Part shown: positions 1-5,420 of the stretch, one piece after another
Position numbering within the stretch: position 1 is the stretch's first letter
How the letters are laid out: the number at the start of each line of letters is the position of its first letter
Assembly: GCA_937928585.1 (NCBI GenBank)
Contig: CALEZK010000684.1
Span: forward strand, 1 to 5,420
Origin: an uncultured bacterium
GTDB taxonomy: Bacteria > Hydrogenedentota > Hydrogenedentia > Hydrogenedentales > SLHB01
DNA length: 5,420 nt
Direction: 5' to 3'
The notes under the pieces: model-generated
The model's input: the letters and a program-made list of their open reading frames with translations, nothing else
Told to the model about the DNA's origin: nothing
Databases searched by the model: none
Made by a program: the position numbers and the translations under genes

Positions 1-25
1 GATACATTACTTATATAAGCAGCGT

Positions 26-1642
26 TTAGTGGCCGTGACCCGCATGCGGATCGGCAGCCGGTGCCTCTTTCTTCGGGATATCGGTGATCATGCACTCGGT
101 CGTGATGAACACGCCCGCGACGCTGATGGCATTGCGCAACGCCGCGCAAATGACCTTCGCCGGATCGATGATGCCGGCCTTCACCATGTCGGTGTACTCG
201 CCTGTTGCCGCGTTGAATCCGCTGCCGGCCTTGCCCTCGATAACGTGGCGCACAACGACGCTTCCCTCAAGTCCCGCGTTCTCCGCGATTTGAGCCAGCG
301 GCGCGCCCAACGCATGCGCAACGATCTGAACACCCGTTGCTTCGTCGCCTTCCAGCTTCAGCGACTTCAGCTTCTCGCGCGCGGCCAACAACGCCGTTCC
401 ACCGCCCGGGACGAATCCCTCTTCAATCGCTGCGCGCGTCGCGTTCAACGCGTCGTCTGTCCGCGCCTTCTTTTCCTTAAGCGCAATTTCCGTCGGTGCG
501 CCAACCTTAATGACCGCAACGCCACCCGCCAACTTCGCCAGACGCTCCTGGAGCTTCTCGCGATCGTAGTCGGACGTCGTTGTCTCGATTGCCTTGCGGA
601 TCTGCTCGCAGCGGCCAAGGATTTCTTTCTTGCTGCCGCCGCCTTCGACGATCGTCGTGTTGTCTTTGTTCACAAACACACGCTTCGCGCGGCCCACATC
701 TTTAAGCGTGATGTTCTCGAGCTTCGTGCCGAGGTCCTCGCTGATGTACTGGCCGCCCGTGAGGATAGCGATGTCACGGAGTATCTCCTTGCGGCGATCA
801 CCGAATGCCGGCGCCTTTACCGCGCACACATTCAGCGTGCCGCGCAACCGGTTGACCACCAGCGTGGCCAACGCCTCGCCTTCAACCTCTTCCGCGATGA
901 TAAGCAACGGCTTGCCCGCCTGCGCGGTTGCTTGAAGCAGCGGAATTATCTCCTGAATGGAGCTGATCTTCTTCTCGTAGGCGAGGATATAGCAATCTTC
1001 GAACTCCGCCGTCATGTTCTCCGGCTTTGTCACGAAATAAGGGGAAAGGAAACCCCGGTCGAACTGCATGCCGTCGACCACTTCCAACTCACTGTTCAGG
1101 CCCTTGCCTTCCTCAATCGTCACCACGCCGTCTTCGCCAACTTCCGCAATCGCCTTCGCGATCATCTCGCCGACTTCCGTGTCGCCGTTCGCGGAAATCG
1201 TCGCAACATGGACGATCTCTTCGTTGTTCTTGACCTTCTTGCTCGCGCTCTGAATAACTTCCGTGACGACCTTCAGCGCCTTCTCCATGCCGCGCTTCAA
1301 ATACATTGGGTTCGCGCCTGCGGTAACGTGCTTCATGCCCTCATGGATCATGTCCTGCACAAGCACGGTCGCGGTCGTTGTGCCGTCTCCTGCCGTGTCC
1401 TGCGTCTTGCTTGCCGCTTCGCGCACCATGCGCGCGCCCATGTTCTCGAAGGGATTCTTCAGTTCGACTTCCTTCGCAACCGTCACACCGTCCTTCGTAA
1501 TCGTAGGTGCCCCGAAGGACTTCTCGATCACCACGTTGCGACCCTTCGGTCCCAGTGTGGCCTTGACCGCGTTCGCCAACATATCCGCCCCGCGCAGCAG
1601 TGCATTGCGCGCTTCCTGGTCAAAAATTAGCTGCTTCGCCAT
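26..1642 (-). CDS. groEL: GroEL 60 kDa chaperonin (Cpn60, HSP60), complete
   Basis: This is the cytosolic ATP-driven folding chaperone, which forms double rings of 14 subunits and works with a GroES lid. The 538 residues are normal for the family and colinear with known GroEL throughout. Visible landmarks are ATLGPKGRNVVI at 28-39, the nucleotide-binding GDGTTTAT at 85-92 with Asp86 (E. coli Asp87), the ATP-hydrolysis aspartate Asp397 in ARTDDAL (E. coli Asp398), and the chaperonin signature AAIEEGFVPGGG at 404-415. The start is fixed by MAKQLIFDQEAR and an AAAGGAG site 8 bases upstream. The gene stands alone: no groES lies between its promoter and its start codon. The C-terminus is ...PAADPHAGHGH, histidine-rich, in place of the common Gly-Gly-Met repeat. 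Promoter and CIRCE upstream indicate HrcA repression relieved by heat stress. Only 25 bases follow the TAA stop in the window, and no terminator is visible in them. Identity is certain; which paralogue it is cannot be told. Confidence 0.99.
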   Translation of the reverse strand: MAKQLIFDQEARNALLRGADMLANAVKATLGPKGRNVVIEKSFGAPTITKDGVTVAKEVELKNPFENMGARMVREAASKTQDTAGDGTTTATVLVQDMIHEGMKHVTAGANPMYLKRGMEKALKVVTEVIQSASKKVKNNEEIVHVATISANGDTEVGEMIAKAIAEVGEDGVVTIEEGKGLNSELEVVDGMQFDRGFLSPYFVTKPENMTAEFEDCYILAYEKKISSIQEIIPLLQATAQAGKPLLIIAEEVEGEALATLVVNRLRGTLNVCAVKAPAFGDRRKEILRDIAILTGGQYISEDLGTKLENITLKDVGRAKRVFVNKDNTTIVEGGGSKKEILGRCEQIRKAIETTTSDYDREKLQERLAKLAGGVAVIKVGAPTEIALKEKKARTDDALNATRAAIEEGFVPGGGTALLAAREKLKSLKLEGDEATGVQIVAHALGAPLAQIAENAGLEGSVVVRHVIEGKAGSGFNAATGEYTDMVKAGIIDPAKVICAALRNAISVAGVFITTECMITDIPKKEAPAADPHAGHGH

Positions 1643-1650
1643 GTTCGTAT

Positions 1651-1657
1651 CTCCTTT
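1651..1657 (-). promoter_or_regulatory. groEL ribosome binding site
   Basis: Read on the minus strand this is AAAGGAG, 8 bases before the ATG at 1642-1640. It is close to the ideal anti-16S complement and confirms the chosen groEL start. Confidence 0.9.
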
Positions 1658-1686
1658 ACCGAAAGCTACTTGATATGGAAGTTAGG

Positions 1687-1703
1687 TGTCGTGCCCAACG
1701 ACA
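1687..1703 (-). promoter_or_regulatory. Small inverted repeat in the groEL leader
   Basis: On the minus strand TGTCGT (1703-1698) and ACGACA (1692-1687) are perfect 6-base complements around a 5-base loop TGGGC. The element lies between the CIRCE operator and the ribosome binding site, so it would be in the groEL messenger as a short hairpin about 30 bases upstream of the Shine-Dalgarno. The symmetry is seen directly. A role in messenger stability or translation is inference, and a chance occurrence is possible for arms this short. Confidence 0.45.
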
Positions 1704-1706
1704 TAT

Positions 1707-1735
1707 GTTAGCACTCTGTCATGTCGAGTGCTAAC
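1707..1735. promoter_or_regulatory. CIRCE operator (HrcA binding site)
   Basis: The core TTAGCACTC (1708-1716), a 9-base spacer and GAGTGCTAA (1726-1734) match the CIRCE consensus at all 18 arm positions. One further G-C pair extends each arm to 10 bases. CIRCE is the operator of the HrcA repressor, whose activity depends on GroE, giving feedback control of chaperonin level. The element begins within a few bases of the expected groEL transcription start, the classic placement for blocking initiation. It also lies about 195 bases before the divergent aquaporin gene, but nothing suggests that it controls that gene. Confidence 0.97.
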
Positions 1736-1743
1736 AGCTCTAA

Positions 1744-1772
1744 ATCCTAGCATACGACCCACCCAGTGTCAA
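1744..1772 (-). promoter_or_regulatory. Sigma-70 type promoter of groEL
   Basis: On the minus strand a perfect -35 box TTGACA (1772-1767) is followed by a 17-base spacer and a -10 box TAGGAT (1749-1744, four of six consensus bases). Transcription would begin near 1737, immediately before CIRCE, giving a leader of roughly 95 bases. This housekeeping-type promoter plus CIRCE is the standard arrangement for HrcA-controlled chaperonin genes. It was identified by consensus and placement only. Confidence 0.85.
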
Positions 1773-1930
1773 GATGCCCCTGCCTCTCCGCTACGTCCTA
1801 TCACCCCTCCAACTCAGCCAATGACCTCAACCCGAAAACCGTCGTAAGCCCCACGCGCCTACGTCGCCGCTCCCGACATCGGAAACGAATCGCTGCGAAT
1901 CCATAGGCGAACCCGACAAGGAAGCCGACT
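1773..1930. other. Upstream region of the aquaporin operon, no clear promoter
   Basis: This C-rich stretch separates the groEL promoter from the aquaporin start. I see no convincing plus-strand -35/-10 pair, RNA gene or coding region. Two exact CGAATC copies at 1886-1891 and 1896-1901, exactly 10 bases apart, are followed by a near copy CGAACC at 1908-1913. A short palindrome CCGACATCGG lies at 1873-1882. An AAGGAAG ribosome binding site at 1918-1924 serves the aquaporin gene. The operon promoter must lie here or overlap the groEL control region, but it is not recognisable by consensus. Confidence 0.5.
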
Positions 1931-2752
1931 ATGACCCGCACGCTAAGACATCACTGGCCCGAGTATCTGATGGAGGCCTCGCTCCTGGCACTCTTCATGT
2001 TGTCCGCATGCACCTTTAGTGTCCTGATCTTTCACCCCGACTCCGCCTTCGCGCCACTGTTCGGTGACGAAGTCTCGCGTCGCGCATGTATGGGCGTCGC
2101 CATGGGCCTCACGGCTATCGCGCTGATATATTCGCCGTGGGGAAAACAGTCGGGCGCGCACTTGAATCCCGCAGTGACCCTCGCGTTCTTGCGCATGCGA
2201 AAAATCGACCGAGTGGATGCCGGCTACTATGCGTTGTCCCAAGTCGTGGGCGCAGTCACCGGCGTATTGCTGGCAAGACTGCTTATCGGCAGCCGGCTAT
2301 CCGAAATACCGGTCCGGTACGCTGTAACCCTGCCGGGAATCTGGGGCAGTCTCCCTGCCTTTTTCGCCGAGTTGGCAATTGCCTTCGCGATGATGCTTAC
2401 CGTACTCCTCGCAAATAACCATCCGTCTCTCGCGCCAAACACCGGACTGTTCGCAGGCCTGTTGATAGCGTTGTACATCACGTTCGAATCGCCCATTTCG
2501 GGCATGAGCATGAATCCGGCGCGCACGTTGGGCTCGGCAATCGTCGCGCAAGAGTGGCGCGCCGTCTGGATCTACCTCGTGGCGCCAACAGCAGGAATGC
2601 AGCTCGCAGTAAGTGCCTATCTTCATGTGTCCGGCAGAAACCACGTCGGATGCGCAAAACTTCACCACCGAAACGCAAAGCGCTGCATCTTTTGTGAGTA
2701 CCAGCACGCCCAACGCAACAAAGACGCCTCTCGGTCGCACCCATCGTTCTAG
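1931..2752 (+). CDS. MIP-family aquaporin with Cys/His-rich C-terminal tail
   Basis: This is an inner-membrane channel for water or small neutral solutes. The 273 residues show the aquaporin plan: six hydrophobic segments near 13-34, 50-68, 96-118, 139-161, 169-187 and 209-231, and two re-entrant half-helices carrying SGAHLNPAVT (NPA at 79-81) and SGMSMNPART (NPA at 195-197). The filter arginine Arg198 follows the second NPA. The residue after it is Thr, not the Asp typical of glycerol facilitators (NPARD), so an aquaporin is preferred over GlpF. The positions that give AqpZ its His and Thr filter residues appear to be Ile183 and Met192 here. The polar tail after about 232 contains Cys241, His245-His246, Cys252 and Cys255. 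The ATG is the only possible start: an in-frame TAG lies at 1904-1906 and AAGGAAG sits 6 bases upstream. It is the first gene of the operon, 10 bases before the oxidoreductase. The transported solute is unknown. Confidence 0.93.
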   Translation: MTRTLRHHWPEYLMEASLLALFMLSACTFSVLIFHPDSAFAPLFGDEVSRRACMGVAMGLTAIALIYSPWGKQSGAHLNPAVTLAFLRMRKIDRVDAGYYALSQVVGAVTGVLLARLLIGSRLSEIPVRYAVTLPGIWGSLPAFFAELAIAFAMMLTVLLANNHPSLAPNTGLFAGLLIALYITFESPISGMSMNPARTLGSAIVAQEWRAVWIYLVAPTAGMQLAVSAYLHVSGRNHVGCAKLHHRNAKRCIFCEYQHAQRNKDASRSHPSF

Positions 2753-2756
2753 GGAG
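2751..2756 (+). promoter_or_regulatory. Ribosome binding site overlapping the aquaporin stop
   Basis: AGGGAG shares two bases with the aquaporin TAG stop (2750-2752) and lies 6 bases before the ATG at 2763. It fixes the oxidoreductase start there, although the frame stays open upstream to 2613, and suggests that the two genes are co-translated. Confidence 0.8.
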
Positions 2757-2762
2757 AAAACT

Positions 2763-4307
2763 ATGTCCGGCAACCACTACGACGTCATCATCATCGGCTC
2801 CGGCGCGGGCGGGGGCACCCTCGCATATCGTCTCGCACCCTCGGGCAAGCAGATTCTGCTTCTTGAACGTGGCGAGTACGTCCCACGCGAAAAGGAAAAC
2901 TGGGACAGCCATGCCGTGGCTGTCGAAAACCGCTATCACGTCGATGAGGCATGGCTGGACAGCAAAGGAAAGGAATTCCTCGCGGGCACACACTATTACG
3001 TCGGCGGGAACACAAAGTTTTACGGCGCAGCGCTAATTCGGTTACGCGCCAGAGATTTCGGTGAGCTGAGGTACCACGGTGGAACATCGCCTGCCTGGCC
3101 ACTGCAATACGAGGAGTTCGAACCGTACTACACCGAAGCCGAACACTTGTATCACGTCCACGGGCAGCGTGGTGCCGATCCCACGGAACCACCCGCAAGT
3201 GCGCCCTACAGCCACCCGCCGCTGCAACACGAACCGCGCATCCGAGAAATTGTCGAGGGACTCGAGCGTCAAGGCTGCCAACCGTTCCCCATGCCAGTCG
3301 GTATCATGCGCGACGAGAGCAACCCACGAACAAGCAAATGTATTCGCTGCAATACTTGCGATGGTTTCCCGTGCCTCATCCACGCCAAGGCTGACGCCGA
3401 AGTCGTGTGTATCGAGCCTGCACTGCGGTATCCCAATGTTTCCATCATGACGGGTGCCTATGTCGAGCGACTGGAGACCGATGCATCAGGAAAGTCGATC
3501 ACGAAGGTTATCGTTAGGCAGAATGGCAAGATCGAGTCCATATCCGCGTCGATCGTGGTCAGCGCCTGTGGTGCAATCAATTCCGCCGCGCTGCTGTTAC
3601 GCTCCGCGAATGCAACCCACCCAAATGGCCTGGCAAACGGTTCTGACCAGGTGGGCCGAAACTATATGTGCCATGTAAACTCGATGTACCTCGCGCTTTC
3701 ACGCCACCGCAATGAGACCCGCTTCAATAAAACTTTTGGTCTAAACGATTTCTACTTCGGCGCGGAAGATTATGCGTTTCCCATGGGCCACATCTCGCTC
3801 ATCAGCGCGATCGACGCAAACATTCTCCGCGCGGGTGCGCCCCGATTCACGCCAACAAAGCCGCTGGAAGTAATGGCCGAACATGCAGTCCCATTCTGGT
3901 GCACCACCGAAGACCTCCCGAATCCGGAGAATCGCGTCACGTTATCTCCCGACGGCCGCATCGTGCTGCAGTACATGCCCAACAATGAAGAAGCGCACAA
4001 GCATCTCCTGAGAAAGTTGAAAACACTGCTCAAACACATCGAATGCGAAGAACACATGGTCCCCCTGCAGGCCTATGTGCCCGGCCGGATCCCGCTTGCA
4101 GGTGTTGCGCATCAGAACGGTACCGCGCGCTTCGGTCGCGATGCCGCTACGTCCGTGCTCGACACAAATTGCAGAGCGCACGAAATCGATAACCTCTATG
4201 TGGTCGATGGAAGCTTTTTTCCTTCCTGCGGCGCGGTGAATCCGGCTTTGACGATCATTGCCAATGCGCTGCGCGTAGGCGACCACCTCAAGGAGCGCTT
4301 GTCATGA
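2763..4307 (+). CDS. FAD-dependent GMC-family oxidoreductase with four-cysteine motif
   Basis: GMC (glucose-methanol-choline) flavoenzymes oxidise alcohol groups of sugars, polyols, sterols and similar substrates. The 514 residues begin directly with the FAD fold: GSGAGGG at 12-18 and the ribose-binding Glu35 in LLLERGEY. GGNTKFYGA at 81-89 is the GMC segment near the flavin. The C-terminal half has HQNGTARFG at 450-458, whose His450 fits the catalytic histidine, and VDGSFFPSCGAVNPALT at 481-497, whose Asn493 fits the second active-site position (His or Asn in the family). Cys193, Cys196, Cys199 and Cys204 form C-X2-C-X2-C-X4-C, which could hold an iron-sulfur cluster; this is inference. There is no signal peptide, so the enzyme is probably cytoplasmic. 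The start is set by the AGGGAG site and by the family N-terminus MSGNHYDVIIIGSG. It overlaps the next gene by 4 bases. The family is secure, but substrate and electron acceptor are unknown. Confidence 0.94.
   Translation: MSGNHYDVIIIGSGAGGGTLAYRLAPSGKQILLLERGEYVPREKENWDSHAVAVENRYHVDEAWLDSKGKEFLAGTHYYVGGNTKFYGAALIRLRARDFGELRYHGGTSPAWPLQYEEFEPYYTEAEHLYHVHGQRGADPTEPPASAPYSHPPLQHEPRIREIVEGLERQGCQPFPMPVGIMRDESNPRTSKCIRCNTCDGFPCLIHAKADAEVVCIEPALRYPNVSIMTGAYVERLETDASGKSITKVIVRQNGKIESISASIVVSACGAINSAALLLRSANATHPNGLANGSDQVGRNYMCHVNSMYLALSRHRNETRFNKTFGLNDFYFGAEDYAFPMGHISLISAIDANILRAGAPRFTPTKPLEVMAEHAVPFWCTTEDLPNPENRVTLSPDGRIVLQYMPNNEEAHKHLLRKLKTLLKHIECEEHMVPLQAYVPGRIPLAGVAHQNGTARFGRDAATSVLDTNCRAHEIDNLYVVDGSFFPSCGAVNPALTIIANALRVGDHLKERLS
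4290..4307 (+). promoter_or_regulatory. Ribosome binding site and ATGA stop/start overlap
   Basis: AAGGAG at 4290-4295 lies inside the end of the oxidoreductase gene, 8 bases before an ATG at 4304-4306. That ATG overlaps the TGA stop at 4305-4307. Such ATGA junctions are typical of translational coupling, so the oxidoreductase and VOC protein are probably made together. Confidence 0.85.
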
Positions 4308-5299
4308 AGAGCGCGCTCCGATTTGTCGTATTCTTTGCCGCTCTGGCCGCGGTCGCCCAGCCGGAGATTGCCGCCGTCGATTCCATCGGCATGACCGTTT
4401 CCAATCTCGACCAAGCCGTGCAGTGGTACGCCGACGTGCTGACGTTTGAAAAGGTCGCGGAATTCGAAGAGGCAGGTCCAGAACTCGAAATGATCTCCGG
4501 TGTGTTCGGCGCGCGCATAAGGACCGCAAGGCTCAAACTGGGCGAGGAGAGTATCGAGCTTACCGAGTTTCTCGCGCCCCAGGGCCGCCCGATACCGGTT
4601 GACTCCCGCAACAATGATCGATGGTTTCAACATATCGCCATTATCGTCCGCGATATGGATGAAGCATATGCGACTCTTCGAAAGCATCGCGTAAAACACG
4701 CAAGTTCCGGCCCGCAAACCCTCCCCACATGGAACAGGAACGCGGCAGGAATTCGCGCATTCTACTTTAAAGACCCCGATGGCCATATCCTCGAAATCCT
4801 TCAGTTTCCACCTGATAAAGGGTCTGCGCGGTGGCGCCAGAATAGCAATCGCATCTTTCTTGGAATCGATCACACCGCAATCGTCGTCGCAGACACCGAT
4901 TCTAGCTTGCGCTACTATCGTGATATTCTCGGCATGGAAATCGTCGGCGAAAGTGAGAACCATGGCGCGGAGCAGGAACGTCTCAATGGCGTATTTGGCG
5001 CTCGCCTGCGCATCACCACGCTCCAGCCCGCCAGTGGGCCCTCCATAGAACTTCTCGAGTACCTGACGCCAAACGATGGCAGACCCTATCCATCCGATTC
5101 GCGCGCCTGCGATCTGTGGCACTGGCAAACCACGCTCGTCGCAAAGGATGCAACAGAAGTCGTCACTGCGCTTCTCTCAAAGAAATTTCGGTCGGTATCC
5201 CCCGGCATTGTGGATATCAAAAAGGGTGACAACGTTTTCTCGAAAGGTATACTGGTGCGCGACGTAGACGGACACGCGGTCCGCATTGTGGAAAGGTGA
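4304..5299 (+). CDS. Exported protein with two tandem VOC domains (glyoxalase/dioxygenase fold)
   Basis: The 331 residues start with a Sec-type signal peptide: MKSALR, hydrophobic FVVFFAALAAVA, and likely cleavage after Ala18. There is no lipobox, so the product should be periplasmic or secreted. Two VOC domains follow, near 25-168 and 187-331, each with the paired beta-alpha-beta-beta-beta pattern. They are internal duplicates: GVFGARIR at 67-74 matches GVFGARLR at 229-236, SIELTEFL matches SIELLEYL, and DPDGHILEI matches DVDGHAVRI. At the four usual metal-ligand positions, domain 1 has Ser27, a Glu (85 or 88), His110 and Glu164. Domain 2 has His190, a Glu (249 or 252), Trp274 and Arg327. 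Domain 1 may bind metal with three protein ligands, while domain 2 looks degenerate. The VOC superfamily includes glyoxalase I, extradiol dioxygenases and resistance proteins, so the reaction cannot be named. The start is supported by the AAGGAG site and the signal peptide. Confidence 0.87.
   Translation: MKSALRFVVFFAALAAVAQPEIAAVDSIGMTVSNLDQAVQWYADVLTFEKVAEFEEAGPELEMISGVFGARIRTARLKLGEESIELTEFLAPQGRPIPVDSRNNDRWFQHIAIIVRDMDEAYATLRKHRVKHASSGPQTLPTWNRNAAGIRAFYFKDPDGHILEILQFPPDKGSARWRQNSNRIFLGIDHTAIVVADTDSSLRYYRDILGMEIVGESENHGAEQERLNGVFGARLRITTLQPASGPSIELLEYLTPNDGRPYPSDSRACDLWHWQTTLVAKDATEVVTALLSKKFRSVSPGIVDIKKGDNVFSKGILVRDVDGHAVRIVER
5292..5296 (+). promoter_or_regulatory. Ribosome binding site of the glucosidase gene
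   Basis: AAAGG, just before and touching the VOC gene's TGA stop (5297-5299), lies 8 bases before the ATG at 5305. It supports that start and continuation of the operon. Confidence 0.65.
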
Positions 5300-5304
5300 A
5301 CGCC

Positions 5305-5420
5305 ATGTCCAAAGCGAATCCAAAAACAACGGCAGAAGATCGACGCCTCAGCGAATCCCACGCCCGCACCCGCAATTGGCAGCGATGGGGTCCATACCTG
5401 AGCGAACGACAGTGGGGGAC
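5305..5420 (+). CDS. GH63/MGH1-like glucosidase, N-terminal fragment cut by window end
   Basis: The gene starts 5 bases after the VOC stop and is open to the window edge, giving 38 full codons. The peptide begins MSKANPKTTAEDRRLSESHA and goes on with NWQRWGPYLSERQWG. From memory, a WxRWGPYLSERQWGT stretch close to the N-terminus is characteristic of large bacterial glucosidases annotated as GH63 or MGH1-like, proteins of roughly 850-900 residues. Characterised GH63-type enzymes act on alpha-glucosides or on mannosyl- and glucosylglycerate, but the active site is outside the window, so specificity is unknown. No signal peptide is visible, which suggests a cytoplasmic enzyme. The first 20 residues are polar and unspecific; the call rests on the short aromatic motif. 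Confidence 0.72.
   Translation, partial: MSKANPKTTAEDRRLSESHARTRNWQRWGPYLSERQWG

Noticed and set aside
29..1630. 533-codon open frame on the plus strand opposite groEL
   Set aside because: It is a mirror of the groEL codon pattern: arginine-rich, low-complexity protein with no recognisable family, starting at a GTG in the groEL 3' end. Long antisense frames are common opposite GC-rich chaperone genes.
1774..1824. 16-codon plus-strand ATG frame (MPLPLRYVLSPLQLSQ) as a leader peptide
   Set aside because: It has no ribosome binding site, and it begins inside the groEL -35 region. It is likely chance.
1931..2752. Glycerol facilitator GlpF
   Set aside because: The second NPA box is followed by Arg-Thr, not Arg-Asp, and no glycerol kinase or glycerol dehydrogenase gene is adjacent.
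2613..2762. In-frame upstream extension of the GMC gene by 50 codons
   Set aside because: It overlaps the aquaporin tail. The ATG at 2763 has a good ribosome binding site and gives the normal family N-terminus just before the FAD motif.
2478..2993. Minus-strand frame of 171 codons spanning the aquaporin/GMC junction
   Set aside because: It is a shadow of two well-supported plus-strand genes and has no family features.
4211..4226. T-rich run as a terminator
   Set aside because: It lies inside the conserved GMC C-terminal motif (GSFFPS codons) and has no preceding stem.
4196..5128. 310-codon open frame on the minus strand opposite the VOC gene
   Set aside because: The plus-strand frame has a signal peptide, duplicated VOC domains and coupling to its neighbour. 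The minus-strand product has no recognisable motif.

Overview
The window holds two divergent transcription units separated by about 290 bases. It reads as chromosomal DNA of a moderately GC-rich bacterium. A perfect CIRCE operator means heat-shock control by HrcA, which argues against the enteric type of sigma-32-only control. A Sec signal peptide and the mix of families (GMC oxidoreductase, two-domain VOC protein, GH63-like glucosidase) would fit an Acidobacteriota, Planctomycetota or Hydrogenedentota-like organism, but the phylum cannot be fixed from the sequence. No mobile element, RNA gene, CRISPR array or integration scar was seen.

Left part (26-1772, minus strand): a complete groEL chaperonin gene. 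Its control region is unusually easy to read: a TTGACA / 17 bp / TAGGAT promoter, a perfect CIRCE inverted repeat just after the expected transcription start, a second small inverted repeat in the leader, and a strong AAAGGAG ribosome binding site. No groES lies upstream, so this is a stand-alone groEL. Its C-terminus ends in a histidine-rich tail instead of the usual Gly-Gly-Met repeat.

Right part (1931-5420, plus strand): four tightly packed genes that look like one operon. They are a MIP-family aquaporin with a Cys/His-rich tail, a cytoplasmic FAD-dependent GMC oxidoreductase with a four-cysteine motif, an exported protein with two VOC (glyoxalase/dioxygenase-fold) domains, and the first 38 codons of a GH63/MGH1-like glucosidase that runs off the window. 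The gaps are 10 bp, -4 bp (ATGA) and 5 bp. Ribosome binding sites overlap the preceding stop at two junctions and lie inside the preceding gene at the third.

The operon suggests handling of a sugar, polyol or glucoside. The glucosidase would release a sugar, the GMC enzyme would oxidise a hydroxyl group, and the channel would pass water, a small polyol or peroxide. The exported VOC protein has no obvious place in that scheme. This pathway is inferred from gene context only. The combination, together with the cysteine motifs in the channel tail and the oxidoreductase, is the most interesting content of the window.
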